Assembly (NCBI RefSeq): GCF_014854695.1
Contig: NZ_CP027557.1
Coordinates: 3,224,001 to 3,288,000, forward strand
DNA from: Rhodococcus rhodochrous
Lineage (GTDB): Bacteria > Actinomycetota > Actinomycetes > Mycobacteriales > Mycobacteriaceae
DNA: 64,000 bases
Direction: 5' to 3'
Made by a program: the position numbers and the translations under genes. The notes beneath the pieces were generated by a model that saw only the letters and a list, made by a program, of their open reading frames with translations, was not told the DNA's origin and searched no databases. Position 1 is the stretch's first letter. Each line of letters opens with the position of its first letter. Of the stretch, positions 20,428 to 29,240 are shown one piece after another.

Positions 20428-21294
20428 TCACATGTCGAGGCCGAAGTCCAGGACGGTCACAGAGTGGGTGAGCGCACCCACCGCGAGGAAGTCGACGCCC
20501 GTGCGCGCGTAGTCGGCGGCGACGTCGAGGGACAGGCCGCCGGAGGATTCGAGTCGTGTCTGCGGCGCATGGGTGTTGCGCCGCTGCACCGCGATCTGAG
20601 TCTGCCACAGCGGGAAGTTGTCGAGCAGGATCAATTCCACGTTCTCGGCGAGCACCTCGTCGAACTGCTCGAGGGTGTCGACCTCCACCTCGCACGCGAT
20701 ATCGGGAGCGTGTTCCCGGACGGCGCGCAGCGCCGCGACCACCGAACCGGCCGCGGCGACGTGATTGTCCTTGATCAGCGCCTCGTCGCCGAGTCCCATG
20801 CGGTGGTTGACGCCGCCGCCCATCCGCACCGCGTACTTCTGCAGTGCGCGCATCCCCGGCAGGGTCTTGCGGCTGTCGCGGATCTTCGCCTCGGTGCCGG
20901 TCACGGCGTCGACCCAGTGCGAGGTCGCCGTGGCGATGCCCGACAGATGGCACAGCAGGTTGAGCATCGTGCGCTCGGCGGTGAGCAGGCCGCGGGTCGG
21001 CGCCTCGACGGTCAGGACCGAATCCCCGGGCAGCACGCGCGTGCCGTCGGACCTGCGATCGAGCACGCGGTAGTGATCAGCACCGATGACCTCGTCGAGG
21101 ACGAGCAGACCGACATCGAGACCGGCGAGGGTGCCGGCCTGCCGCGCGACCACCGAGGCAGTGGCGACGGCGTCGGCGGGCACGGTGGCGTCGGTGGTGA
21201 CGTCCGGTCCGTAGCGCAGGTCCTCGTCGAGCGCCTTCCGGACCAGCTCGCGGGTCTCGGCGAGGTCGAGTCCGTCGGGCAGCGCGGTGGTCAT
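20428..21294 (-). CDS. nadC: Nicotinate-nucleotide pyrophosphorylase (quinolinate phosphoribosyltransferase)
   Basis: Encodes 288 aa. It converts quinolinate and PRPP to nicotinate mononucleotide with loss of CO2, the third step of de novo NAD synthesis. Family motifs are visible: LLCHLSGIAT, RDSRKTLPGMR, YAVRMGGGVNHRMGL (phosphate and quinolinate contacts), EVEVDTLEQ, LLDNF and the C-terminal ESSGGLSLD. It follows nadB with a 1-nt gap and ends the nadA-B-C operon. The 186 nt downstream hold no gene. Confidence 0.96.
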   Translation of the reverse strand: MTTALPDGLDLAETRELVRKALDEDLRYGPDVTTDATVPADAVATASVVARQAGTLAGLDVGLLVLDEVIGADHYRVLDRRSDGTRVLPGDSVLTVEAPTRGLLTAERTMLNLLCHLSGIATATSHWVDAVTGTEAKIRDSRKTLPGMRALQKYAVRMGGGVNHRMGLGDEALIKDNHVAAAGSVVAALRAVREHAPDIACEVEVDTLEQFDEVLAENVELILLDNFPLWQTQIAVQRRNTHAPQTRLESSGGLSLDVAADYARTGVDFLAVGALTHSVTVLDFGLDM

Positions 21295-21295
21295 C

Positions 21296-22867
21296 TCAGT
21301 TGACTCCTGTCAGTTCCGGGGTGGTGAAGGACAACTCGCCGTCGTCGTCGATGCGCAGTTCGAGGCTGCGTGCCTGCGTCGGGTCGGTGTCCGGACGGTC
21401 GCTGCGGGTGTGGCATCCCCGCGATTCGGTGCGGCGCTGCGCCGCGAGCAGCAGGGCCCGCGCGGTGACGGTGAGGGCCGAGTCCTCGAGCCGATCGGCG
21501 TCGGTACAGGTTGCGACGACGCTCATCCTGCCGAGTTCGACTGCGGCAGCGGCCAGTCCGTCCGCGTCGCGCACGACCAGCGCGTGCCGGGTCATGAGCT
21601 GCTGCAGCACCGTCCGATCACAGACGGTCGAGGCGACGGCGGGAATGCCGTCCGTCCCGACACGCGTTCCGGCCCGTTCGATCGCCGCGGCCGTCCCCGC
21701 GCGCTCGCCGAGGACGAGCCCTTCGAGAAGACTGTTGGAGGCGAGCCGGTTCGCGCCGTGCAGGCCGGTACGTGCCACCTCACCTGCCGCGTACAGACCG
21801 GGGATGCGGGTGCGGCCGTGCACATCGGTGACGACACCGCCGCACGAATAGTGCGCGGCGGGAGCAACCGGCAGCAGATCACGGGCCGGATCGAGACCGG
21901 CGTCGGCACACATCGCCGTGATGGTCGGAAAACGCGTGGCGAAGCCGTCGAGGTGGCGGGCGTCGAGGTACACGTGATCCTCACCGAGTGCAGTGAGTCG
22001 CTCGGCGATGGCCCGCGAGACGACGTCGCGGGGTGCGAGGTCGCCGAGCGGATGCACACCCTCGGTGATCGATCGGCCGCGGGAGTCGACCAGTCGTGCT
22101 CCCTCCCCGCGCACCGCTTCGCTGATGAGCGGCCGACGTCCGGTGCCGCCTTCCGCGAACAGCACGGTCGGGTGGAACTGGACGAATTCGAGGTCGGCGA
22201 CACCGGCGCCGGCGGCCAGGGCCAGCGCGATGCCGTCGGCCGTGGCGCCGGGCGGATTCGTGCTGCACGCGTACAGCTGCCCGAGGCCACCGGTCGCGAG
22301 CAACACGGCCGGGGTGTGGACGACGCCGAACCCGCGCTCGTCGAGGACGAGCAGTCCGGTGACGCCCCGCGCATCGGTGAGGATCCGGGCGGCAGCGGCG
22401 CCGAACAGGACGGGCAGACCCGCCGCGCCGAGGGCTCGCTGAACCTCGGCGCCGGTCGCGTCGCCACCGGCGTGGATGATGCGGCGGGTACTGTGCCCGC
22501 CCTCGCGGGTGCGGGCGATGTCGCCGTCTCCGGCGGTGTCGAACACCGCGCCGAGATCGCGCAGGGCGGTGACGGCGTCGGGGCCGGCCGTGACGATCGA
22601 GCGCACCGCGTCCTCGTCGCACAATCCCCCGCCTGCGGCAAGTGTGTCGGTGACGTGGGCGTCGACGCTGTCGCCCACCGGGGCCACCACCGCGATACCG
22701 CCCTGGGCGTACTGGGTGGCCGTGTCGGTGGGGCCGCCCTTGCTCACCGTGAGCACCCGCGCGCCGCGCCGGGAGGCGGCGCGCGCGGCCGTGAGACCGG
22801 CGACGCCACCCCCGACGACCACCAGGTCGGCGTGGTCCTCCCACGCGACCGTGATGGCGGTGGTCAC
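21296..22867 (-). CDS. nadB: L-aspartate oxidase
   Basis: Encodes 523 aa from GTG 22865-22867, which overlaps the nadA TGA (GTGA). It is a flavoprotein that oxidises aspartate to iminoaspartate for NadA. The N-terminal dinucleotide site [13 protein letters not shown], the [10 protein letters not shown] segment, QFHPT and the [16 protein letters not shown] active-site block are all present. The C-terminal helical domain is complete. Confidence 0.96.
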   Translation of the reverse strand: MTTAITVAWEDHADLVVVGGGVAGLTAARAASRRGARVLTVSKGGPTDTATQYAQGGIAVVAPVGDSVDAHVTDTLAAGGGLCDEDAVRSIVTAGPDAVTALRDLGAVFDTAGDGDIARTREGGHSTRRIIHAGGDATGAEVQRALGAAGLPVLFGAAAARILTDARGVTGLLVLDERGFGVVHTPAVLLATGGLGQLYACSTNPPGATADGIALALAAGAGVADLEFVQFHPTVLFAEGGTGRRPLISEAVRGEGARLVDSRGRSITEGVHPLGDLAPRDVVSRAIAERLTALGEDHVYLDARHLDGFATRFPTITAMCADAGLDPARDLLPVAPAAHYSCGGVVTDVHGRTRIPGLYAAGEVARTGLHGANRLASNSLLEGLVLGERAGTAAAIERAGTRVGTDGIPAVASTVCDRTVLQQLMTRHALVVRDADGLAAAAVELGRMSVVATCTDADRLEDSALTVTARALLLAAQRRTESRGCHTRSDRPDTDPTQARSLELRIDDDGELSFTTPELTGVN

Positions 22868-23895
22868 TCGCCGCTGCCCGGGTTGCCGATGGCGATCATG
22901 CGCTGCACCGACAGGCGGGCCCGCTCGGCGACGTCGGCGGCGACGTGGACCTCGTCGTGTCCCTCCTGCAGGCAGCGGAGCAGGGCGGCGGGGGTGATCA
23001 TCTTCATGTAGGGGCACGATGCGCGGTCGTTGACCGCCTGGAAGTCGATGCCGGGCGCAGCCTTGCGGAGCTGGTGCAGCATGCCGACCTCGGTGGCGAC
23101 GAGGACCTGCTTCGCGCCGGTCTCCCGCGCGGCGTCGATCATGCCGCCGGTGGACAGGATCCTGACCTTGTCGTCGGGCACGAAGCCCTCCCCGGCGAGG
23201 TAGAGCGCCGAGGTGGCGCAGCCGCACTCGGGGTGGACGAACAGGTCGGCGTCGGGGTGCGCCTTGGCCTGCGCGGCGAGCTCGTCGCCGTTGATACCGG
23301 CGTGCACGTGGCACTCCCCCGCCCAGATGTGCATGTTCTCGCGGCCGGTCACGCGCTTGACGTGGGCGCCGAGGAACTGGTCGGGCAGGAACAGCACCTC
23401 ACGGTCGGGGTCGATGGACGCGACGACGTCGACGGCGTTCGACGAGGTGCAGCAGATGTCGGTCAGGCCTTTGACCTCGGCGGTCGTGTTGACGTACGAG
23501 ACGACCACGGCGTCGGGGTGGTCGGCCTTCCACTCGCGCAGCTGGTCGGCGGTGATCGAATCGGCGAGCGAGCAGCCGGCGCGCTCGTCGGGGATGAGCA
23601 CCGTCTTGTTCGGGCTGAGGATCTTCGCGGTCTCGGCCATGAAGTGCACGCCGCAGAAGACGATGGTGTCCTCCTCGGCCTCGGCGGCGATACGCGAGAG
23701 CGCGAGCGAGTCGCCGACGTGGTCGGCGACGTCCTGGATCGCGGGAAGCTGGTAGTTGTGCGCGAGCAGCGTGGCGTTGCGCTCACGGGCCAGCCGACGG
23801 ACCTCCTCGGCCCATTCCGGCGTCGCCTCGACGCCCGTGTATCCGCCGGGGCCGTCGACGATGGTGGCGGCTCCCGCCCACTCGGTCGTGGTCAT
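22864..23895 (-). CDS. nadA: Quinolinate synthase
   Basis: Encodes 343 aa. It condenses iminoaspartate with dihydroxyacetone phosphate to quinolinate using a [4Fe-4S] cluster. The candidate cluster Cys are in [11 protein letters not shown] (C81), CHVH region and [10 protein letters not shown]. Substrate motifs [30 protein letters not shown] and GTGG-like STGGM are seen. AAGGAG lies 9 nt before the ATG. It is the first gene of nadA-B-C and is divergent from nrtR. Confidence 0.97.
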   Translation of the reverse strand: MTTTEWAGAATIVDGPGGYTGVEATPEWAEEVRRLARERNATLLAHNYQLPAIQDVADHVGDSLALSRIAAEAEEDTIVFCGVHFMAETAKILSPNKTVLIPDERAGCSLADSITADQLREWKADHPDAVVVSYVNTTAEVKGLTDICCTSSNAVDVVASIDPDREVLFLPDQFLGAHVKRVTGRENMHIWAGECHVHAGINGDELAAQAKAHPDADLFVHPECGCATSALYLAGEGFVPDDKVRILSTGGMIDAARETGAKQVLVATEVGMLHQLRKAAPGIDFQAVNDRASCPYMKMITPAALLRCLQEGHDEVHVAADVAERARLSVQRMIAIGNPGSGE

Positions 23896-23940
23896 GGCCT
23901 AGCTCCTTCGAGGGTGTCATCCCGGCGGGTTGTACCGGAA

Positions 23941-23977
23941 TTGCCGTGTTCGAGGTTTTCGACTTAGGATCGAAAAC
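23941..23977. promoter_or_regulatory. NrtR-type operator and nrtR promoter
   Basis: A perfect inverted repeat GTTTTCGA (23955-23962) / TCGAAAAC (23970-23977) with 7-bp spacer abuts the nrtR ATG. TTGCCG (23941-23946), 18 bp, then TAGGAT (23965-23970) and 7 nt to ATG form a strong leaderless promoter whose -10 lies within the palindrome. On the minus strand the same site lies 60-82 nt upstream of nadA. Autoregulation and repression of nadABC by NrtR is the natural reading. Confidence 0.75.
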
Positions 23978-24688
23978 ATGCCACATGGTAACACCCGTCA
24001 CGAAGTGCTCATCGCCGTGTTCCAGGTTCGCCGCTTTCCGGACACCTCGGGAACCCTCCGCGAAGAACCCGAACTCGGGGTGCTGCTGTGGCAACGGGCC
24101 CTCGATCCGCAGGTCGGCACGTGGTCGCTCCCCGGCGGGCAACTACGCAACGACGAGGACCTCACGACGTCGGCGAGGCGGCAACTCGCGGAGAAGGTCG
24201 ACGTCCGCAAGGTCGCACATCTCGAACAGCTGTCGGTCTTCTCCGACCCGGATCGGGTGCCGGGTCCACGCACGATCGCGGCGACCTATCTCGGCCTGAT
24301 CCCCCTGACCTCGGATCCCCAGCTGCCGGCCGATACGGCCTGGCATCCGGTCTCGGACCTTCCCGAGATGTCCTTCGACCACGGGGTCATGGTGGCGAAC
24401 GCCCATGCACGCCTGGCCGCGAAGCTGTCGTACACGAACATCGCGTTCGGCCTCGCGCCGGCGGAGTTCTCCATGTCGACTCTGCGCGACATCTATTGCG
24501 CTGCACTGGGATACGAGGTGGACGCTACCAATCTTCAAAGAGTGCTGGCGCGCCGGAACGTACTCACCCGCACCGGCAACACCGCACCGTCCGGAAAAGC
24601 GGGAGGCCGCCCCCCGGCGCTCTACCGCTTCACCGATTCCCGGCTGCGCGTGACGGACGAATTCGCCGCCCTGCGACCGCCGGTGTGA
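23978..24688 (+). CDS. nrtR: NrtR-type Nudix-like transcriptional regulator of NAD synthesis
   Basis: Encodes 236 aa. The N-terminal half is Nudix-like but its Nudix box is degenerate: in the segment around residues 53-76 the REUXEEXGU core reads RQLAEKVDV, so the first Glu is Gln, another is Lys and the Gly is Asp. Hydrolysis is therefore unlikely. The C-terminal half (FSMSTLRDIYCAALGYEVD and the RVLARRNVL helix) is the winged helix typical of NrtR. Such proteins bind ADP-ribose or NAD-derived ligands and repress NAD genes. Divergence from nadABC and the palindrome on its start support this. Confidence 0.9.
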   Translation: MPHGNTRHEVLIAVFQVRRFPDTSGTLREEPELGVLLWQRALDPQVGTWSLPGGQLRNDEDLTTSARRQLAEKVDVRKVAHLEQLSVFSDPDRVPGPRTIAATYLGLIPLTSDPQLPADTAWHPVSDLPEMSFDHGVMVANAHARLAAKLSYTNIAFGLAPAEFSMSTLRDIYCAALGYEVDATNLQRVLARRNVLTRTGNTAPSGKAGGRPPALYRFTDSRLRVTDEFAALRPPV

Positions 24689-24704
24689 ACCTCCCCGAGG
24701 AGGT
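24689..24704. terminator. Short hairpin between nrtR and a tiny gene
   Basis: ACCTCC-CCGA-GGAGGT forms a 6-bp stem with a tetraloop, directly between the nrtR stop (24688) and the stop of the convergent 46-aa ORF (24704-24706). A small bidirectional terminator is likely. Confidence 0.4.
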
Positions 24705-24844
24705 CAGAAGGGCCGACCCATGATGACCTCGAGCAACTGCAGCGGCATCGTCAGGAAGGCCGAGCCGACGAACAGCGCCGAGCGCAGCGGATCGCCTGCC
24801 AGATAGCCCTCGCTGATCCATTCCAGAATGTCGACCGAAACCAT
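24704..24844 (-). CDS. 46-aa hypothetical protein
   Basis: ATG 24842-24844 preceded by GGGGAGGGG opens a 46-codon frame beginning MVSVDILEWISEGYLAGD and ending LEVIMGRPF. One moderately hydrophobic stretch (SALFVGSAFLTMPLQLL) could be a peripheral or single-pass helix. I do not recognise a family. Support is the strong ribosome site, good codon pattern and the fact that it neatly fills the gap between nrtR and the TetR gene. Confidence 0.5.
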   Translation of the reverse strand: MVSVDILEWISEGYLAGDPLRSALFVGSAFLTMPLQLLEVIMGRPF

Positions 24845-24919
24845 GCCGCCCCTCCCCGTTCGTCGTGCACAGATCGTCATGCGATTCCGATGTGTGTGTC
24901 GGACACGAGGAGTCGCGCG

Positions 24920-25549
24920 TTACATGCTCGCGGACCGAACGCCCTCGGCCGAGCGCGTCAGGCCGTCGAGGACGGTCTCGACCAGCGTGCGGACGTAGTC
25001 GTCCGACGGGGGTTCGCCCGTGGCCGACCACTTCTGGGCGACCGGTGCGAACAGCAAGTCCACGGCGACATCGAGATCGAGGTCGTCCGGCAGTTGCCCC
25101 GCATTCTGCGCGGCCCGGAGTCGGGCCTTCTTCATCTCCCGCATCGGTGTGTCGAGCCGGTGTTCGTATTCCGCTGCGAGTTCGGGGTCTTCGAGTACCG
25201 CCACGGTCAACGCGCGCAGCGGGACGGCGAACGTCGGATCACGCAGCTCCGCCACGGTGGCCTGCAGCACCGCGATGAGGTCCGCGCGCAGGTCGCCGCT
25301 GTCGGGTAGTGCGGCCTCGCCCCCGGCGTCGCCCTGCGTGCGCGCCAGGTACGCATCGAGGAGCACGGCTCCCTTCGACGGCCACCAGCGATAGATCGTC
25401 TGCTTCCCCACGCCGGCCCGGGCGGCGATCGCCTCGATACCGAGTTTCGAGTAGCCGACCTCGGCGACCAGTTCGAAAGCGGCATCGAGGATCGCTTTCC
25501 GCGAGGCAGGGTTCCGCCGGGAGTGTCCGGTTTCGGGGCGTGCGGGCAT
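24920..25549 (-). CDS. TetR/AcrR-family regulator
   Basis: Encodes 209 aa from ATG 25547-25549. The N-terminal HTH is clear (AILDAAFELVAEVGYSKLGI; IAARAGVGKQTIYRWWPSKG at about 37-56), and the C-terminal helical domain resembles TetR_C_16-like ligand domains. It is divergent from a short-chain dehydrogenase. Two palindromes in the 111-nt gap are its probable operators, so it likely represses itself and the dehydrogenase until a ligand binds. Confidence 0.88.
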   Translation of the reverse strand: MPARPETGHSRRNPASRKAILDAAFELVAEVGYSKLGIEAIAARAGVGKQTIYRWWPSKGAVLLDAYLARTQGDAGGEAALPDSGDLRADLIAVLQATVAELRDPTFAVPLRALTVAVLEDPELAAEYEHRLDTPMREMKKARLRAAQNAGQLPDDLDLDVAVDLLFAPVAQKWSATGEPPSDDYVRTLVETVLDGLTRSAEGVRSASM

Positions 25550-25574
25550 GAGACGACGATACCGCACCGAGACG

Positions 25575-25640
25575 AGACGTTGCGTCTTGACAGACAGTCC
25601 TCCGTGGATCATTCTCGAATGAGCGAGACGGACCGTCTCG
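25575..25640. promoter_or_regulatory. Two palindromic operators between TetR and SDR genes
   Basis: Site 1 at 25575-25587 is AGACG-ttg-CGTCT. Site 2 at 25624-25640 is a perfect 17-nt palindrome CGAGACGG-a-CCGTCTCG. Both share the GAGACG/CGTCT(C) arms, and site 2 lies 20 nt before the SDR start. They are probable TetR binding sites. Confidence 0.6.
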
Positions 25641-25660
25641 TCTCATCCAGGAGGTGTCCA

Positions 25661-26560
25661 TTGAAGACCCAACCGACAATCCCATCCTCTGTCACCCCCG
25701 GCGCGCGTCCCCGCACCTGGTTGATCACCGGCGCGAGCCGCGGCCTGGGCAGGGAGTTCGTCCGTGCCGCGCTGTCGAGAGGTGACAACGTCGTGGCCGT
25801 CTCACGATCGATCGAATCGGCCGATCTCCCCCGGGATCCGGAGCGTCTCCTCCGACTCCCGGCCGACGTCACCGACCGCACGGCGGTGTTCGCCGCTTTC
25901 GACAGGGCACGCGAACATTTCGGAGACCTCGACATCGTCGTCGACAACGCGGGCACCATGACCTACGGATTCGTCGAGGAGTTCACCGAGGAGCAGGCGC
26001 GTGCACAGTTCGAGACGAACTTCTTCGGAGCGATGTGGGTCAGCCAGGCCGCCATGGCGGCCTTCCGGAGCCGAGGACGCGGGCATCTCGTGCAGCTCTC
26101 GAGCATCGGGGGCGTACTGAGCGGGGCCGGCACAGGGCTGTACAGCGCGAGCAAGTTCGCCCTCGAAGGACTCAGTGAAGCACTGGCCGTCGAGGCCGCG
26201 CATTTCGGCATCGACGTCACGATCGTCGAGCCGGGCGGCTACTGGACCGATCTCTACACCACCATGACGGTGAGCACTCCGCAATCGGACTACGACTCAC
26301 TGCGAGCCGAGATCGAGGAGCAGAGCGCGTCCACGAGCATCGACAGCCACCCCACCCTGGCCGCGCGGGCACTCCTCGAGGTCGTCGATGCCGACCGACC
26401 GCCGCGACGCATCGTCCTGGGCAACGCCGTGCTGGATGCGGCCGTCGCCGCCACCCGGGAGAAGATCGACATCTGGCTCGAGTGGGAGTCGGTGAGCCGT
26501 GCCGCGGAGGATGCCGTACCGGCGCCGGAATCCGTGGGTGGGGAGCGATCCGCGATCTAG
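25661..26560 (+). CDS. Short-chain dehydrogenase/reductase
   Basis: Encodes 299 aa from TTG 25661, chosen because CAGGAGGTG lies 6 nt upstream and in-frame upstream codons cross the operator. It is a classical SDR: NAD(P) site TGASRGLG (23-30), NAG (96-98), catalytic Ser147/148 in QLSSIGG, and Y161-x3-K165 in LYSASKFALEG. The substrate is unknown. Regulation by the divergent TetR protein is likely. A hairpin at the 3' end probably ends the transcript. Confidence 0.9.
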   Translation: MKTQPTIPSSVTPGARPRTWLITGASRGLGREFVRAALSRGDNVVAVSRSIESADLPRDPERLLRLPADVTDRTAVFAAFDRAREHFGDLDIVVDNAGTMTYGFVEEFTEEQARAQFETNFFGAMWVSQAAMAAFRSRGRGHLVQLSSIGGVLSGAGTGLYSASKFALEGLSEALAVEAAHFGIDVTIVEPGGYWTDLYTTMTVSTPQSDYDSLRAEIEEQSASTSIDSHPTLAARALLEVVDADRPPRRIVLGNAVLDAAVAATREKIDIWLEWESVSRAAEDAVPAPESVGGERSAI

Positions 26561-26574
26561 AATGAGCGGATCGC
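26545..26574 (+). terminator. Hairpin spanning the SDR stop codon
   Basis: GCGATCCGC (26545-26553) and GCGGATCGC (26566-26574) form a perfect 9-bp stem around a 12-nt loop that contains the stop TAG. It is terminator-like without a U-tract. The next gene starts 30 nt later. Confidence 0.45.
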
Positions 26575-26604
26575 GTGTCCGGCGGACCCAGGTCAGGTGA
26601 TCCC

Positions 26605-27252
26605 ATGAACGTCGACGACATCTGGAACACGATCGACGAGCAGCGCGCACGAACCGCCGACCTGCTGGAACAACTGACCGACGACGAGTGGCGTCGGCCG
26701 TCGCTGTGCGAGGGCTGGACCGTGCGCGACGTCGCCGCGCACCTCACGCTGCAGCAGCTCACCGTGGTCGATTTCGTCCGCATGGTCGTGCGTCATCGCG
26801 GCGGGGTCAACACGATCATCCGCGAGTCCTCTCGCGACCGTGCCCGGCGACCGACACAGGAGTTGATCGCGGACCTTCGGGGAATGATCGGCTCCCGGCG
26901 GCACAACGTGGGCATCACCCCGCTCGAGGCCATGATCGATCTGCTCGTCCACGGCCAGGACATCGCGGTACCGCTGCAGCGCGACCTGCCGATGCCACCG
27001 GATGCCGCCGCGGCCGGCGCCACTCGGATGTGGTCCACCCGCGGCACCGGCAAGGCCCGGGTCTTCGCCGACGTCCCGCTCGACGGATTCCGTTTCAGTG
27101 CAACCGATACCGAGTGGTCCTCCGGTTCCGGACCCGAGGTGCGGGGACCGATCTCCGCGATCCTGTTGCTGCTCGCCGGCCGTCGTGCGGGGTTGTCCCG
27201 GTTGGAGGGCGACGGCGCCGAGGAACTACGCCGACGGGTGGCGCCCGCGTGA
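26605..27252 (+). CDS. Maleylpyruvate isomerase-type, mycothiol-dependent DinB-fold protein
   Basis: Encodes 215 aa. The N-terminal segment IWNTIDEQRARTADLLEQL with LCEGWTVRDVAAHLTL is the MDMPI/DinB four-helix metal-binding domain. His in AAHLT and His in LLVHGQDIA are candidate metal ligands. Family members use mycothiol, the actinobacterial thiol, in isomerase or transferase reactions, but most have no known substrate. ATG 26605 has AGGTGA upstream. The DUF488 gene follows 16 nt later and may be co-transcribed. Confidence 0.8.
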   Translation: MNVDDIWNTIDEQRARTADLLEQLTDDEWRRPSLCEGWTVRDVAAHLTLQQLTVVDFVRMVVRHRGGVNTIIRESSRDRARRPTQELIADLRGMIGSRRHNVGITPLEAMIDLLVHGQDIAVPLQRDLPMPPDAAAAGATRMWSTRGTGKARVFADVPLDGFRFSATDTEWSSGSGPEVRGPISAILLLLAGRRAGLSRLEGDGAEELRRRVAPA

Positions 27253-27268
27253 TGGGACGATGGGTGCC

Positions 27269-27835
27269 ATGAGTGCCGACTCCCGCGTCCTGTGGACCAT
27301 CGGCCACTGGACGTGTCCGCAGTCCGTCCTGCTCGACACGCTGACCTCGGCCGACATCGAACTCGTCGTCGACGTACGGAAGATGCCCGGTTCGCGCCGC
27401 AGCCCGCAGTTCGACGCCGACGAGATGCCGTCCTGGCTCGACAGTGCCGGGATCGGCTATCTGCACCTCACCGAACTCGGTGGCAGGCGGCCGAAACAGA
27501 AGGGTATCGATCCGGCCCTCAACGCGGGCTGGAAGAACGCGAGTTTCAAGAACTACGCCGATTACACCCTCACCGACGACTTCGAGGCCGGATTGGAGCG
27601 CCTCACCGAACTGGCCGAGCACCGGCACGTCGCGATCATGTGCGGTGAGCCGATGCCGTGGCGCTGTCACCGGCTGTTGATCGCGAACATCCTCGCCGCA
27701 CGGGGATGGACCGTCGTGCATCTCGTCAACAACGCGAAGCCTCGACAGCACGTGCTGGGACAGTGGGGCGCGACGCCGTCGGTGGATTCCGACGGGGTCG
27801 TGACCTATCCGGGCGATCCCGACGACGATGGGTAG
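27269..27835 (+). CDS. DUF488 family protein
   Basis: Encodes 188 aa from ATG 27269 (ATG 27260 is also possible and adds three residues). DUF488 hallmarks are TIGHWTCPQ near the N-terminus, VVDVRKMPGSRRSPQF, and the cysteine motif MCGEPMPWRCHRLLIA. The function of the family is not established; the CxE...CHR motif suggests metal or nucleotide chemistry. Likely in one unit with the preceding DinB-fold gene. Confidence 0.85.
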   Translation: MSADSRVLWTIGHWTCPQSVLLDTLTSADIELVVDVRKMPGSRRSPQFDADEMPSWLDSAGIGYLHLTELGGRRPKQKGIDPALNAGWKNASFKNYADYTLTDDFEAGLERLTELAEHRHVAIMCGEPMPWRCHRLLIANILAARGWTVVHLVNNAKPRQHVLGQWGATPSVDSDGVVTYPGDPDDDG

Positions 27836-27865
27836 AACCCGCCGGCCGTCGAATCGGGTCGGTGC

Positions 27866-28066
27866 TCAGCGCTGTTCGCTCATCAGCGAATCGACGGTCC
27901 CGTGGCGCGAACACCGTGCCCACCACCCGTCCGGCGCGATCTGGACGATCATCCGCCGACCGCACCGAGCGCAGAACCGTGGCGGTTCGAGTCCGAGTTG
28001 CACTGCTGCGGAATGGGTCCGGACCGTCCCGTCGACGATCGCTTCGCCGGTGAACGGATCGAACAT
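27866..28066 (-). CDS. bsaP: Biotin synthase auxiliary protein (BsaP-like)
   Basis: Encodes 66 aa. The Cys/His pattern C32-x2-C35 ... C52-x2-H55 (FCARCGRRM and ARCSRHG) could hold an iron-sulfur cluster or zinc. It begins [12 protein letters not shown] and lies immediately 3' of bioB with a 1-nt overlap of stop and start. Actinobacterial BioB is reported to need such a small partner, and this location (Rv1590 in M. tuberculosis, from memory) is diagnostic. Role: support of BioB turnover, inferred from family and context. Confidence 0.82.
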   Translation of the reverse strand: MFDPFTGEAIVDGTVRTHSAAVQLGLEPPRFCARCGRRMIVQIAPDGWWARCSRHGTVDSLMSEQR

Positions 28067-29079
28067 CAGATCGTCTCGCCGAGGGCCTTGATCGGCATCT
28101 TCAGTTCGCCGAGCAGATCGAGGTCGGTCTCCGCCGGCCGGCCGAGCGTGGTGAGATAGTTGCCGACGATGACGGCGTTGATCCCGCCGAGGATCCCCTT
28201 TTGTGCGCCGAGATCGCCGAGCGTGATCTCGCGGCCGCCGGCGAACCGGAGGATGGTGCGCGGCAACGCCAATCGGAAGGCCGCCACGGCCTTGAGCGCC
28301 TCGGTGGCGGGCAGCACCTCGAGGTCACCGAAAGGGGTGCCGGGGCGCGGGTTGAGGAAGTTGAGCGGCACCTCGTCGGGCTCGAGCGCCGCGAGGTCGG
28401 CTGCGAATTCGGCTCGCTGCTCGACGGTTTCACCCATCCCGAGGATGCCTCCGCAGCACACCTCCATACCTGCCTCGCGGACCATGCGCAGCGTCTCGAA
28501 GCGCTCCTCCCAGGTGTGGGTGGTGACGACCTTCGGGAAGTGCGAGCGGGCGGTCTCGAGGTTGTGGTTGTAGCGGTGCACGCCCATCGCGACGAGCCGG
28601 TCGACCTGGTCCTGGGTGAGCATGCCGAGCGAGCACGCGATCTGGATGTCGACCTCGTTGCGGATCGCCTCGATACCGGCCGCGACCTGCGAGAGGAGGC
28701 GCTCGTCGGGTCCGCGTACGGCCGCGACGATGCAGAACTCGGTGGCTCCGGTCTTGGCGGTCTGCTTCGCGGCCTCGACGAGCGACGGGATGTCGAGCCG
28801 GGCGGCACGCACCGGCGAGGCGAACAGGCCGGACTGCGAGCAGAAGTGGCAGTCCTCGGGGCAGCCGCCGGTCTTGAGGCTGATGATCCCCTCGACCTCG
28901 ACCTCCGGTCCGCACCATGCCATGCGCACGTCATGGGCGACCGCCAGCAGGTCGTCGATGCGGTCGTCCGGCAGCTGCAGGACCTCGAGGGTCTGGTCAC
29001 GGTCGAAGCCGATTCCGCGACCCAGCACCTGGTCGCGAGCGATTTCGAGGATGTCGGTGCGGGCGGGCGCCTGGGTCAC
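28066..29079 (-). CDS. bioB: Biotin synthase
   Basis: Encodes 337 aa from GTG 29077-29079. This start has AGGAGA 7 nt upstream and gives MTQAPARTD, like mycobacterial BioB; an ATG further upstream at 29112 falls inside the BioQ box and is rejected. It is a radical-SAM enzyme that inserts sulfur into dethiobiotin. Visible are the CPEDCHFC motif (CX3CX2C) for the SAM cluster, [18 protein letters not shown] and the C-terminal [12 protein letters not shown]. Controlled by two tandem BioQ-like boxes and co-transcribed with bsaP. Confidence 0.97.
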   Translation of the reverse strand: MTQAPARTDILEIARDQVLGRGIGFDRDQTLEVLQLPDDRIDDLLAVAHDVRMAWCGPEVEVEGIISLKTGGCPEDCHFCSQSGLFASPVRAARLDIPSLVEAAKQTAKTGATEFCIVAAVRGPDERLLSQVAAGIEAIRNEVDIQIACSLGMLTQDQVDRLVAMGVHRYNHNLETARSHFPKVVTTHTWEERFETLRMVREAGMEVCCGGILGMGETVEQRAEFAADLAALEPDEVPLNFLNPRPGTPFGDLEVLPATEALKAVAAFRLALPRTILRFAGGREITLGDLGAQKGILGGINAVIVGNYLTTLGRPAETDLDLLGELKMPIKALGETI

Positions 29080-29104
29080 TGCCGTCTCCTGGGGTGGCGA
29101 GAAC

Positions 29105-29162
29105 TTGAACATCGTTCAATTGAACAGCGTTCAGGTTAGGGCGAAGCGTCCGATAGTGTCAA
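29105..29162. promoter_or_regulatory. Tandem BioQ boxes and bioB promoter
   Basis: Box 1 TTGAAC-atc-GTTCAA is at 29105-29119 and box 2 TTGAAC-agc-GTTCAG at 29120-29134. They adjoin and match the actinobacterial BioQ consensus TGAACnnnGTTCA as I remember it. On the minus strand TTGACA (29157-29162), 18 bp, TAACCT (29133-29138) gives a near-consensus bioB promoter with box 2 at the -10/start site. On the plus strand TAGTGT (29154-29159) may serve bioQ, with box 2 near its -35. Confidence 0.8.
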
Positions 29163-29240
29163 AGGCACGAATCCTTCGGTTCGGATCCCCCGTGGCGTGG
29201 TACCGCCGCGGGCAGCAGGAGAAGCGGGAGCGAAGAAGCA

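Noticed and set aside
29080-29112. Upstream ATG start for bioB
   Set aside because: It lies inside the BioQ box and would skip the AGGAGA-GTG start that matches mycobacterial BioB.
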